A stretch of DNA of 64,000 bases from NCBI GenBank assembly GCA_013823135.1, contig PNLP01000004.1, positions 124,001 to 188,000 of the forward strand, written 5' to 3'. The translations under genes and the position numbers were made by a program. The notes under the pieces were generated by a model. It was given only the letters and a program-made list of their open reading frames with translations. It did not search any database and was not told the DNA's origin. Source of the stretch: Planctomycetaceae bacterium. Lineage in GTDB: Bacteria; Planctomycetota; Planctomycetia; Gemmatales; Gemmataceae. Below are positions 42,211 to 49,973 of this stretch, one piece after another (within the stretch, counting starts at the first letter, position 1; each line of letters begins with the position of its first letter).

Positions 42211-43233
42211 CTACACGTCGTCACGGTATTCCAACCGTGCAAACAACCACGTCCCCAACACGGTCAGGCTAATTGTGGCAATTCCAAGAACGAACCAGGC
42301 GGTGGATGATGACTCGGGTTGCGAAAAATCCATCATCCCGGCCGGATATCCTACCTCCGTAGCCGCATTATACATGAGAGAACGAGAGTAAAAGGTGAGA
42401 CTCAGTAACTTCAAACTTCCCGGCAATGCGGCAACCAATGCCTCGAAGAAGAAGACATACACCAACCCCACCACGACGGGCCTCCGGAACAACGCGCCTA
42501 CCAGATGGAAGAGTGCCGAGAACGCGACCGTCCCGGCAGCGGCAGCGGGCCAGTACAGCGGAAACGCGCGATGACCGTAATCCCCACCTGCCAAGCACAG
42601 AGCGCCAAAGCCCCCCAGCGCGAACAACACGCACCAAGGCAGTGTGCCCACGAACTTCGCGAGGTAGATTGCGGATCGCGGCATCGGCCTCGTCATCACC
42701 CACACGAGTGACCGCGATTCCCGCTCAGTGCCGAATGCGGCAGAAGCGTAAGCCAGCGTGAACATGGGCAACACGAATCCGAAATACGCTCCGAGGATGA
42801 CCCACCGCGAGAAGTTCATGAACGCCCATTTATCCTTGAATGTTTCCGACTCCATCACCGCCTGGGGGATGGAGAGAATCAGCGTCTGAATGCCGTCCTT
42901 CAAGGGGTCGAACGGCGACGGCACTTCATGTAGGGCAATCTGAGCAACTCCGGGAAGCGGGACTGTCTCGTATCGTTTCGAGTCATAGCGACCGGGGAGA
43001 AGTTGTTGCTCGGCGAATTGGCGATGGGTCAGGTCGCGTCGGACAGGTCGATCCGGGAGTCCCCAGCGATCTCGTGCTGTTACGATTCCCACGCTCACCA
43101 CAACAAGCCCGAGCAACCCAACCGATACCCAACCCATTTGCCGAACGCGCCAGTGCCGCTGGAACGACAGTACAGTCAACACGACGAACGCGGTCACCAC
43201 GCTGCCGCTGCTGGGTGGATGTTCGGCAGTCAT
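42211..43233 (-). CDS. ABC-2 type transporter permease (pair 1)
   Basis: About 340 residues from the ATG at 43233; the ATG at 43254 is an alternative. About six membrane segments with a periplasmic loop after the first, of the ABC-2/Nat-type permease class (RWVILGAYFGFVLPMFTLAY, then ERESRSLVWVMTRPMPRSAI). It pairs with the ATPase at 43301-44338. The transported molecule is unknown. Confidence 0.82.
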   Translation of the reverse strand: MTAEHPPSSGSVVTAFVVLTVLSFQRHWRVRQMGWVSVGLLGLVVVSVGIVTARDRWGLPDRPVRRDLTHRQFAEQQLLPGRYDSKRYETVPLPGVAQIALHEVPSPFDPLKDGIQTLILSIPQAVMESETFKDKWAFMNFSRWVILGAYFGFVLPMFTLAYASAAFGTERESRSLVWVMTRPMPRSAIYLAKFVGTLPWCVLFALGGFGALCLAGGDYGHRAFPLYWPAAAAGTVAFSALFHLVGALFRRPVVVGLVYVFFFEALVAALPGSLKLLSLTFYSRSLMYNAATEVGYPAGMMDFSQPESSSTAWFVLGIATISLTVLGTWLFARLEYRDDV

Positions 43234-43300
43234 CGAAAGTTCGCGGGGTTGCATTCGGAAACCGTGGAGTGTCGTGGTGCTCAGCTCGCCAGCGAGTCGA

Positions 43301-44338
43301 TCAGGTCCGTCCCGATCCGCCGAGCAGATATCCGAGAATGTCGTGCGCGGACTCGTCGAGTGCTTCCAACCGACGCACTTCCAGTTGTTCCTCAATCACG
43401 AGCCGCGAGAATGTCTGAAAGAATCGTTTCGGGTTCCTGGCTTTCACAACCAACCCCTCGGGTTCCGGGGCTTTCCCGATATCCACCGCAAGCACCTCGG
43501 GAATCGCAAGCAACAATCGGGCGAGGTCGCGTGGACGGTCCACGTCGATCCGGACCGAGAGTGGATGATCGTCGAGCAGTTCACGGATCTGCGGCAGCGT
43601 CCCCACCGCTGCAATCCGCCCCCGTGCCATGATGGCGACGTGGTTCGTCAACTTCTCCAGCGCTTCGAGTTCGTGGCTCGAGATGAGTAGGCATTTCCCC
43701 TGTGTCGCGAGGGACTGGAACACCTCCAGCAGTTCCTGCCGGCCGATGGGGTCGATCCCGGAAAGTGGCTCATCCAGAATCAACAGTTCCGGATCGTGAA
43801 GCAGCGCCTGTGCGAGCTTCACACGCTGCCGCATTCCCTTGGAGTAGCCACGGAGTTTGCGGTCAGCACGATCACGCATCCCGACTCGTTCCAGCACGTC
43901 TTCCGTTCGCTGGGTGGACTCGGCACGGGTGTAACCGCACAATCGCGCCATCACCCAGACGAACCGACGACCGGAAAGATCTTCGTAGAACGCATCGACA
44001 TCGGGGCAATAGCCGACGAGTCGCCGTGCTTGCCAGTCCCACGCATCAATTCCGCGAACGCTGACGCGGCCGAGCGTCGGCTTCAGCTGACCGTTTGCCA
44101 TGCGAAGGAGCGTGGACTTCCCCGAGCCGTTCGCTCCGACCAATCCCGTGATACCGCCAGTGAGCGACAGCGTGACCTGATTCAAGGCGAGCACGCTCCC
44201 GTACCACTTGGACACTTGTTCGAAGAGAAGCAACGGTTCGGGAAATGCGGGGTGCGGAATGCGGGGTGCGGAATCGAAATCCGGATTCGATCCGCTTGTG
44301 GCGTCTGGGTCTGCTGACTTCAATTCCGCACTCCGCAT
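43301..44338 (-). CDS. ABC transporter ATP-binding protein (pair 1), N-terminus encoded by a palindromic element
   Basis: 345 residues from the ATG at 44338; a TTG at 44233 would remove the first 35 residues. ATPase motifs: Walker A GANGSGKST, Q-loop and VGYCPDVDAFYEDLSG, signature YSKGMRQRVKLAQAL, Walker B LLILDEPLSGIDP, switch His SSHELEAL. The first 35 residues (MRSAELKSADPD to IPHPAFPEP) read through the palindromic element at 44245-44352 and do not belong to the family. A C-terminal regulatory extension of about 100 residues follows. Confidence 0.88.
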   Translation of the reverse strand: MRSAELKSADPDATSGSNPDFDSAPRIPHPAFPEPLLLFEQVSKWYGSVLALNQVTLSLTGGITGLVGANGSGKSTLLRMANGQLKPTLGRVSVRGIDAWDWQARRLVGYCPDVDAFYEDLSGRRFVWVMARLCGYTRAESTQRTEDVLERVGMRDRADRKLRGYSKGMRQRVKLAQALLHDPELLILDEPLSGIDPIGRQELLEVFQSLATQGKCLLISSHELEALEKLTNHVAIMARGRIAAVGTLPQIRELLDDHPLSVRIDVDRPRDLARLLLAIPEVLAVDIGKAPEPEGLVVKARNPKRFFQTFSRLVIEEQLEVRRLEALDESAHDILGYLLGGSGRT

Positions 44339-44352
44339 TCCGCACCCCGCAT
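44245..44352. repeat. Palindromic element A with tandem-heptamer arms
   Basis: Arms 44245-44274 and 44323-44352, 30 bases each, are complementary at 29 of 30 positions, with a 48-base loop. Each arm is two copies of a 14-mer (ATGCGGGGTGCGGA), that is, alternating TGCGGGG/TGCGGAA heptamers. It spans the ABC permease-ATPase junction and supplies the start codon at 44338. Confidence 0.9.
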
Positions 44353-44355
44353 GAC

Positions 44356-45288
44356 TCAACTGATGATTTCCACCGCCTGCACACGCCGCCGCAGATAAAT
44401 CAAGCAGACGCCACACACGGTACCAACCATCGCCCACGCTTCCCAGAACTCCGGTTGCGGAGCGGGTCGGATCGTTGCGTGCTCGGCACCCAGGCACCAC
44501 AGCCCACACAAGTATAGGCTGTTCCACAGGTCGATCAGTTTCCACCTGGGGTCAACCTCGCGGCCCAGTTGATCGCCGAGCATCCGAAGGAACACGAACA
44601 GCCCCATCCAGATCATGACCATCGGCACCGCACGCCGAACCCACACGGCCGTTGCAACGACCAGCAAGCTGAGGGTCACCGTGAGCACAAGCCCGTACCC
44701 AAGCACACCGAGCAGGAGGTCGAGGTTATCGAGGTAGTACGTCTTCCAGTCGTACAGGAGCCCCGCTTCGACCCACAATACGATGGCCGGCACCGTGACG
44801 AGTAGGTTCACGAAGATGCCAATCGCAAGGCACTTGCCAAGTACATAGTGCCATCGTCCGATGGGTTTCGAGAGGTAGAACGGCAGGCTCCCGTGAAAGA
44901 AATCGTTGCCGACTAGGACGGAACCCGCGAGTGCGAGCAAGATGACGAGCACGTACCCCTGGTACCAGATGAAGTTGCCAAACGTGTGGGCGGTTCCGTT
45001 CAGGGCGAGCTTATCGAAGAACTTCGTCAGGTTGCCAATGGTCACGGGGATGCCCGCGAACCGCACCGTTTCGGTCGCGAGTTGGTTGGTGATCCAGACG
45101 ACGAGGTACTGCGCGTAGAAGAAGAAAAAGAACACGAGCAGGCCGAGGGCGAACAGACCCCAAAGTAGCCGCCGACGGATCATCAACTTGATCGACACAC
45201 GCGCCATCGCAACGGAGGCGTACAGCGGCCCGTGGGGCGTTCCACGCCACGGTCGATAGCGAAGCAGTGTGTCGGTTTGAGCAGCCAC
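44356..45288 (-). CDS. ABC-2 type transporter permease (pair 2)
   Basis: 310 residues from a GTG at 45288. Six to seven membrane segments, including LLWGLFALGLLVFFFFFYAQ near the start, a short loop with VGNDFFHGSLPFYLSKPIGRWHYVLGK typical of ABC-2 permeases, and a last segment near the C-terminus. Encoded between its ATPase (45332-46264) and the second ATPase gene. Confidence 0.82.
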   Translation of the reverse strand: MAAQTDTLLRYRPWRGTPHGPLYASVAMARVSIKLMIRRRLLWGLFALGLLVFFFFFYAQYLVVWITNQLATETVRFAGIPVTIGNLTKFFDKLALNGTAHTFGNFIWYQGYVLVILLALAGSVLVGNDFFHGSLPFYLSKPIGRWHYVLGKCLAIGIFVNLLVTVPAIVLWVEAGLLYDWKTYYLDNLDLLLGVLGYGLVLTVTLSLLVVATAVWVRRAVPMVMIWMGLFVFLRMLGDQLGREVDPRWKLIDLWNSLYLCGLWCLGAEHATIRPAPQPEFWEAWAMVGTVCGVCLIYLRRRVQAVEIIS

Positions 45289-45298
45289 GCATTACCCA

Positions 45299-45324
45299 TT
45301 TAGCTGTCGCCCCATCGGGGCGCC
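45299..45324. repeat. Short palindromic repeat G, copy 1
   Basis: TTTAGCTGTCGCCCCATCGGGGCGCC, matching 46269-46295 at most positions and centred on GCCCCATCGGGGC. It fills the gap between an ABC ATPase stop (45332) and the permease start (45288). Confidence 0.75.
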
Positions 45325-45331
45325 AAAACCA

Positions 45332-46264
45332 TCACGTTCCCACTGTCCGGAGGAACAACTCTTCGAGTGTCTCGTCGTCGGGCACCAGCAATCGAATGAC
45401 TGCTTGGCTCGCCTCGGCGAGTTTGAAGAATGCCAGGTTCGTCCACCCCGGTGGCACCGCGACTCGCCATTCGCCCTGTCCGTCGTCGGCAAGGAGTTTG
45501 ACTTCACGCGCTAACAACTCGGAGCGAAACTGCGGTAACTCGCCCTGCACGCGAATGCGGTAGCGATCCTGCCGGCGGGCGCATAACTCGCTCACCGTGC
45601 CTTGCCCTCGCACGCGGCCACCCGCCATGATGACGACTCGCTCGCAGACTGCTTCCACATCCGCGAGCAAGTGCGTCGAGAGGATCACCGATTTCCCGTG
45701 ATCGGTGGCCAACGACGCGACCAGCCGCAACATGGCATCGCGACCAGCCGGATCGAGCCCGGAGGTCGGTTCATCGAGAAGCAGGACGGGCGGATCGTGA
45801 ACGATTGCCTGTGCGAGTTTGGCCCGTTGCTTCATGCCAGCCGAGTAGTCCTGCACTTGCCGGTATCGGGCCTCTTCAAGTTCCAGGTAAGACAGCACTT
45901 CGTGTGCCCGCCGCTGGGCTTCGCGTCGTGGCATCCCATAGAGTTCACCCGCAAGGCTGACGTATTCGACGCCCGACAAACCGGGTACGAGCGAGTCGGC
46001 TTCGGGCATGAAGCCAATGAGTCGCCGCAATCGCCAGTTGCCTTCCGAGTCGCCATCGCCACCGAGTTCCTGATCGAGAACACGACCCGTTCCCGACGAC
46101 GGTGGAATCAACCCCATGAGGATCTTGAGGAGAGTGGACTTCCCGGCACCGTTCGGACCGAGCAACCCAATCCGCCCCGGAGGCAGCGAAAGGGTAACTT
46201 CGTGCAGCGCCGTGAACGGGCCGAACGTGCGGGAGACGGAGTTCAGTTCGATCAGTGGTTGCAT
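45332..46264 (-). CDS. ABC transporter ATP-binding protein (pair 2)
   Basis: 310 residues from the ATG at 46264. Walker A GPNGAGKST, signature YSAGMKQRAKLAQAI, Walker B VLLLDEPTSGLDPAG, switch His LSTHLLADVEAV. A C-terminal domain of about 90 residues (RVQGELPQFRSELLAREVK) may be regulatory. Probably dimerises and energises the permease encoded immediately downstream. Confidence 0.92.
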   Translation of the reverse strand: MQPLIELNSVSRTFGPFTALHEVTLSLPPGRIGLLGPNGAGKSTLLKILMGLIPPSSGTGRVLDQELGGDGDSEGNWRLRRLIGFMPEADSLVPGLSGVEYVSLAGELYGMPRREAQRRAHEVLSYLELEEARYRQVQDYSAGMKQRAKLAQAIVHDPPVLLLDEPTSGLDPAGRDAMLRLVASLATDHGKSVILSTHLLADVEAVCERVVIMAGGRVRGQGTVSELCARRQDRYRIRVQGELPQFRSELLAREVKLLADDGQGEWRVAVPPGWTNLAFFKLAEASQAVIRLLVPDDETLEELFLRTVGT

Positions 46265-46268
46265 TATG

Positions 46269-46295
46269 TTTAGCCGTCGTCCCAGCGGGGCGACC
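46269..46295. repeat. Short palindromic repeat G, copy 2
   Basis: TTTAGCCGTCGTCCCAGCGG continuing GGCGACC; matches copy 1 at 45299. It lies between the argJ stop (46299) and the ABC ATPase start (46264), so both copies sit directly after a stop codon in the same orientation. Confidence 0.75.
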
Positions 46296-46298
46296 GCA

Positions 46299-47477
46299 TC
46301 ACGTCGTGTAATCCGCGTTCAATCGAATGTACTCGGGGGTCAGGTCGCAGGTGTAGAAAGTGCAACGTCCAGAGCCGAGCGTGAACCGCAGCTTGAAATG
46401 TACCTCGCGGTTGTGCTTCAGATACGCCGATGCGGACGCGGTATCGAACGGCAGTGGAGTTCCACTACGGTAGAGGAGCATGTCCCCCATCCACATCGAG
46501 AGGTCTTTCTCGTCGAACTGCACGCCCGAGTAGCCAGCAGCGGAAACCACGCGGCCCCAGTTCGGGTCGGCACCGTACACCGCCGTCTTCACCAGAGCAC
46601 TCTCGGCGATCGCCTTTGCGACAGTTCGCGCGTCGGCATCGGTGCGACAGCCTTCCACTTCGATGCTGATGAGGTGCTGTGCTCCCTCGGCGTCGATGGC
46701 GATTTTGCGGGCGAGTTCCACGCACACGCTCATGACCGCATCCTGAAACGCAGCCAGCTCGGGGCCGATGAGTTGCGGGCCTGTGCCGTTGGCGAGCAGG
46801 AAAACTGTGTCGTTTGTGCTGGTGTGACCTTCGACCGAGATGCAGTTGAAGCTGCGGTCGCAGGCGGCCTTCAGGGTATGGTGCAGGTCGGCTTCACTAA
46901 CGGCGGCATCCGTGAGAACGAAGCCGAGCATGGTCGCCATGTTCGGGCCGATCATCGCCGCACCCTTGGCGAAACCGGTGATCGTGAACCCGTTCTGTTC
47001 GCGGGTTGCGATCTTGATGCCCGTATCAGTCGTGAGGATTGCGGCAGCGGCGTGGCTCAGCGCGTCATGGCCCGGCACGGCTTCACGAGTCGCCTTCGGG
47101 ACACCGGCTTCGAGAATCGGCATCGGAAGTGGTCGGCCGATCACGCCGGTCGATGCGACGAGCACCTGTTCCGGCTTGCAGCCGAGTTCGAGCGACACAA
47201 GCTCGGCCATGCGGTGTGCGTCGGCAATCCCTTGCTCGCCGGTGCATGCGTTCGCATTCCCGGAGCAGATGACGATGGCACGCGCGTCGGCTCGTGGTAG
47301 CTTCGCCTTGCTGACGTGCACGGGGGCTGCGCACACGCGGTTTTGCGTGAACACGCCCGCCGCTGTGGCTGGGGAATCGCAAATTACGACGGCGATATCG
47401 CGTCGGTCCGGTTCGGTTCGTAAGCCGCTAACGATGCCCGCATACCGGAACCCGCGGGCGAGATGCCATTCGTTCAT
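46299..47477 (-). CDS. argJ: Bifunctional glutamate N-acetyltransferase / N-acetylornithine transferase (ArgJ)
   Basis: 392 residues from the ATG at 47477 (MNEWHLARGFRYAGIVSG). ArgJ recycles the acetyl group in arginine synthesis. It self-cleaves at the conserved ATMLG motif (PNMATMLGFV, Thr nucleophile, about residue 185). Other markers are GNANACTGEQG, VASTGVIGRPLP and GADPNWGRVVSAAGYSG. Full length. It lies downstream of tuf and upstream of the ABC genes on the same strand. Confidence 0.94.
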   Translation of the reverse strand: MNEWHLARGFRYAGIVSGLRTEPDRRDIAVVICDSPATAAGVFTQNRVCAAPVHVSKAKLPRADARAIVICSGNANACTGEQGIADAHRMAELVSLELGCKPEQVLVASTGVIGRPLPMPILEAGVPKATREAVPGHDALSHAAAAILTTDTGIKIATREQNGFTITGFAKGAAMIGPNMATMLGFVLTDAAVSEADLHHTLKAACDRSFNCISVEGHTSTNDTVFLLANGTGPQLIGPELAAFQDAVMSVCVELARKIAIDAEGAQHLISIEVEGCRTDADARTVAKAIAESALVKTAVYGADPNWGRVVSAAGYSGVQFDEKDLSMWMGDMLLYRSGTPLPFDTASASAYLKHNREVHFKLRFTLGSGRCTFYTCDLTPEYIRLNADYTT

Positions 47478-47520
47478 GCTGCAATCGTATACCGGCAGGC
47501 AAGAGGCGACCATTCCAACG

Positions 47521-47600
47521 CGAAGTGCGGGACGCGGAATGCGGAACGAAGAGTGTTTTCGGTTCTTCACTCCGCGCTCCGCACTCCGCGTTCCGCGTCG
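47521..47600. repeat. Palindromic element B with GCGGAAT/GCGGAGT heptamer arms
   Basis: Left half reads GCGAAGTGCGGGACGCGG and onwards; the right half, read in reverse complement, is GCGGAACGCGGAGTGCGG and onwards, ending in GAAGA on both sides. Identity is about two thirds, with further G-T pairs possible. It lies between the stop of tuf (47604) and the start of argJ (47477), so it could end or stabilise the tuf transcript. Same heptamer style as element A. Confidence 0.75.
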
Positions 47601-47603
47601 GTA

Positions 47604-48779
47604 CTACCCAAATACCTCACTCACGACGCCGGAGCCGACGGTCTTGCCGCCTTCCCGGATCGCGAACCGGCTGCCCGCCTCAAGCGCGATTGGCCGGTCG
47701 AGGTTCACTTCAATTCGGGCGCTGTCGCCGGGCATGACCATCTCGATCTCCGCTGGCAACGCAACCACGCCGGTCACGTCCGTCGTGCGAACGTAGAACT
47801 GCGGCTTGTACCCACCGAAGAACGGCGTGTGTCGGCCGCCTTCCACCTTGCTCAGAGCGTAAATCTCCGCAAGGAAGTGCGAACGCGGTCGGATCGACTT
47901 CGGTGCCGCGAGCACCTGGCCCCGCTGCACCTGATCGGCCTTCACGCCACGCAACCGCACGCCGACGTTGTGACCGGCCACGGCGAAGGGCAACGGCTTG
48001 TGGAACTGCTCGACCCCGGTGACGACCGTTTCCACGGCTTCGCCAAGTCCGAGAATTTCCACCTTGTCACCCACTGCCACCCGACCCTGAGCGATGAGAC
48101 CGGTGACGACCGTGCCAAGTCCCTCGATCGAGTAGACACCTTCGACCGCCATCAGGAACGGCTTCTCCACGTCCCGCACGGGAGCCGGAACGTGCTGATC
48201 CAGCGCCGCGAGCAGTTCGTCGATGCAGGCACTGAACTCCGGATCGCCCGGGTTGTCGAGAGCGCCCTTCGCGTTGCCGCGAACGAACGGAACGCACTCG
48301 CCATTGAAGCCGTACCGCGTGAGCAACTCGCGGGTCTCCAGCTCGATCAATTCGAGCAGGTCGGGGTCCGACACGAGATCGACCTTGTTGATGAACACGA
48401 CCAGATGCGGAACGCCGACCTGCCGGGCAAGTAGAACGTGTTCGCGCGTCTGGGGCATCGGGCCATCGACAGCCGAGATCAGGAGAACCGCGCCGTCCAT
48501 CTGGGCCGCGCCGGTAATCATGTTCTTGACGTAGTCCGCGTGCCCCGGGCAATCGACGTGAGCATAGTGACGCGTCTGCGTCTCGTACTCGACGTGCGAA
48601 GCAATGATCGTGACCGTCTTGGTCTCGTCCCGCTTGGTGCCGCCCTTGGCGACATCCGCGTACTTCTTGGCGACTGCCAGACCCTTCTGGGCCTGCACCG
48701 CGAGAATCGCTGCTGTGAGGGTTGTCTTGCCGTGGTCGATGTGACCGATGGTGCCGACGTTGACGTGAACCTTGTGCAT
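47604..48779 (-). CDS. tuf: Elongation factor Tu (divergent or paralogous copy)
   Basis: 391 residues; GTP-dependent delivery of aminoacyl-tRNA to the ribosome. P-loop [10 protein letters not shown]3 [22 protein letters not shown]4 NKVD, and domain 3 [25 protein letters not shown] are intact. Differences from textbook EF-Tu: the N-terminus starts at [10 protein letters not shown] with no leading MAKEKFERTKP, switch I has KTVTI for RGITI, G5 has RGNAK for RGSAL, and domain 2 has [16 protein letters not shown] for the usual GRGTVVTGRIERG. Some of these may be phylum-typical. The gene is not in a ribosomal protein cluster and has no tRNA or secE nearby. Confidence 0.92.
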   Translation of the reverse strand: MHKVHVNVGTIGHIDHGKTTLTAAILAVQAQKGLAVAKKYADVAKGGTKRDETKTVTIIASHVEYETQTRHYAHVDCPGHADYVKNMITGAAQMDGAVLLISAVDGPMPQTREHVLLARQVGVPHLVVFINKVDLVSDPDLLELIELETRELLTRYGFNGECVPFVRGNAKGALDNPGDPEFSACIDELLAALDQHVPAPVRDVEKPFLMAVEGVYSIEGLGTVVTGLIAQGRVAVGDKVEILGLGEAVETVVTGVEQFHKPLPFAVAGHNVGVRLRGVKADQVQRGQVLAAPKSIRPRSHFLAEIYALSKVEGGRHTPFFGGYKPQFYVRTTDVTGVVALPAEIEMVMPGDSARIEVNLDRPIALEAGSRFAIREGGKTVGSGVVSEVFG

Positions 48780-48838
48780 GGGAATCAGAATCTCCCGGTC
48801 GCAACGAGCGACCGCGGGTGTTGCCGGAGATCCTGCCC

Positions 48839-48860
48839 GGCCGCGGGTGCGGCCTTTTTT
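48839..48860 (+). terminator. Intrinsic terminator on the strand opposite to tuf
   Basis: GGCCGC-GGGT-GCGGCC followed by TTTTTT. It reads as a terminator on the plus strand, yet no plus-strand gene ends here; it may stop antisense transcription leaving tuf. Confidence 0.6.
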
Positions 48861-49068
48861 CCACGACGAGTGAATCCAGGGCAGGCGCTGCCGACGGTGC
48901 CGAAAGGCGTAGGACTGACACGCGAGCGGGAGGAGAGGTTCGGCTCAGAAAACGCACGCGACAGAACTGGCGATATGCGAATAAGATTCATTGAGCCGCG
49001 AACCCGACGACCTGCCCACGTTCACCGTGGCCTTCATGGAACTGCTGCAGAAGGGGTGATGTCGTGGC

Positions 49069-49135
49069 GAGCCACGGGGTTCATCCCCGTGGTGGTCTGC
49101 ATCTCCTAAGACCACGGGGATGAACCCCGTGGCTC
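49069..49135. repeat. Perfect 25-bp palindromic element D
   Basis: Arms 49069-49093 and 49111-49135 are perfectly complementary over 25 bases, with a 17-base loop. Each arm is itself a small hairpin (CCACGGGG-TTCAT-CCCCGTGG), so the DNA can fold as one long or two short hairpins. It lies about 30 bases before the 49168 gene start. Confidence 0.92.
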
Positions 49136-49167
49136 GGAAGACGCGAGGTTTCCGACGAGGCCGACCG

Positions 49168-49866
49168 ATGACCGAAGCGGAATGGCTGACATGCGAAGAC
49201 GCGGAAACGATGCTCAACAATGTTCAGATGAGCGGTCGGAAGCTGCGGCTCTTTTCCGTCGCGTGCTGCCGCTGTAACCAACGACTGCTTTTGGAAGCTG
49301 TCCACCGCGAGGCTCTCGATATCGCAGAGCGTTTTGCCGACGGAGAGGCAACCGAGCAGGAATTGACAACCGTTTATGAGCTAATCAAAAAGGAGTTGAG
49401 GCCGCTGAATTCGTGCCAATCGGAGACAGAGATACAACTGTGGGCCGAAGCGGTTGCGGTGTTGTGTACAACTTCCCCATCGAATAACACGAGCATTCTG
49501 TGGCACCTTAACCGGGCTTCCGCTGACCATATCGACCCACGGATGACCTTACTCCTACACGACATCCTGGGGAATCCGTTTCAGCCCCTGAACCCACCTT
49601 GGTTGATGTCGGAGGAAGGAAGCAAGGTTCGCGACTGGCCGCAATTCGCAAACTTGCGGTTTAAGCCCGAGTGGTTAACCGCCGATGCAGTCGCCATCGC
49701 GAAGCAGATGTACGAGTCACGCGATTTCAGCGCGATGCCGATTCTCGCGGACGCCCTGCAAGATGCGGGCTGCGACAACGACGACATCCTCAACCATTGT
49801 CGCGATGCCAACGGCGTTCACGTTGGCGGTTGCTGGGTTGTCGATCTTGTGTTGAACAAGATGTGA
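49168..49866 (+). CDS. Gemmata-type conserved protein (MTEAEWL family)
   Basis: 232 residues from the ATG at 49168 with GAGG upstream. N-terminus MTEAEWLTCEDAETMLNNV, a Cys pair SVACCRCNQRLL, a mid-section HDILGNPFQPLNPPWL, and a C-terminus ILADALQDAGCDNDDILNHC ending CWVVDLVLNKM. I recall a large paralogous family with these features in Gemmata-like genomes, with no known function. No signal peptide; cytosolic. Confidence 0.75.
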   Translation: MTEAEWLTCEDAETMLNNVQMSGRKLRLFSVACCRCNQRLLLEAVHREALDIAERFADGEATEQELTTVYELIKKELRPLNSCQSETEIQLWAEAVAVLCTTSPSNNTSILWHLNRASADHIDPRMTLLLHDILGNPFQPLNPPWLMSEEGSKVRDWPQFANLRFKPEWLTADAVAIAKQMYESRDFSAMPILADALQDAGCDNDDILNHCRDANGVHVGGCWVVDLVLNKM

Positions 49867-49973
49867 AACTGAACCACGACCTTCAGCACCTCACCGTTAA
49901 TCGGTTACCTGTCCCTGCACGTCCAGGGTAGGCTATAGCAACCCAGTCACTCGCCATCTCCGGAGTTCTGCCC

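Larger units (their letters stand above)
48780..49167. other. Divergent intergenic region (tuf leader and 49168 gene leader)
   Basis: 388 bases holding a GGTCGC/GCGACC hairpin (48797-48813) close to tuf, the T-run hairpin at 48839-48860, and palindrome D at 49069-49135. No gene or tRNA is recognised. Confidence 0.45.

Noticed and set aside
44569..45168. Possible tRNA or small RNA in the ABC region
   Set aside because: No clover-leaf or GGTTCGAATCC-like T-arm was found here or anywhere else in the window by eye.
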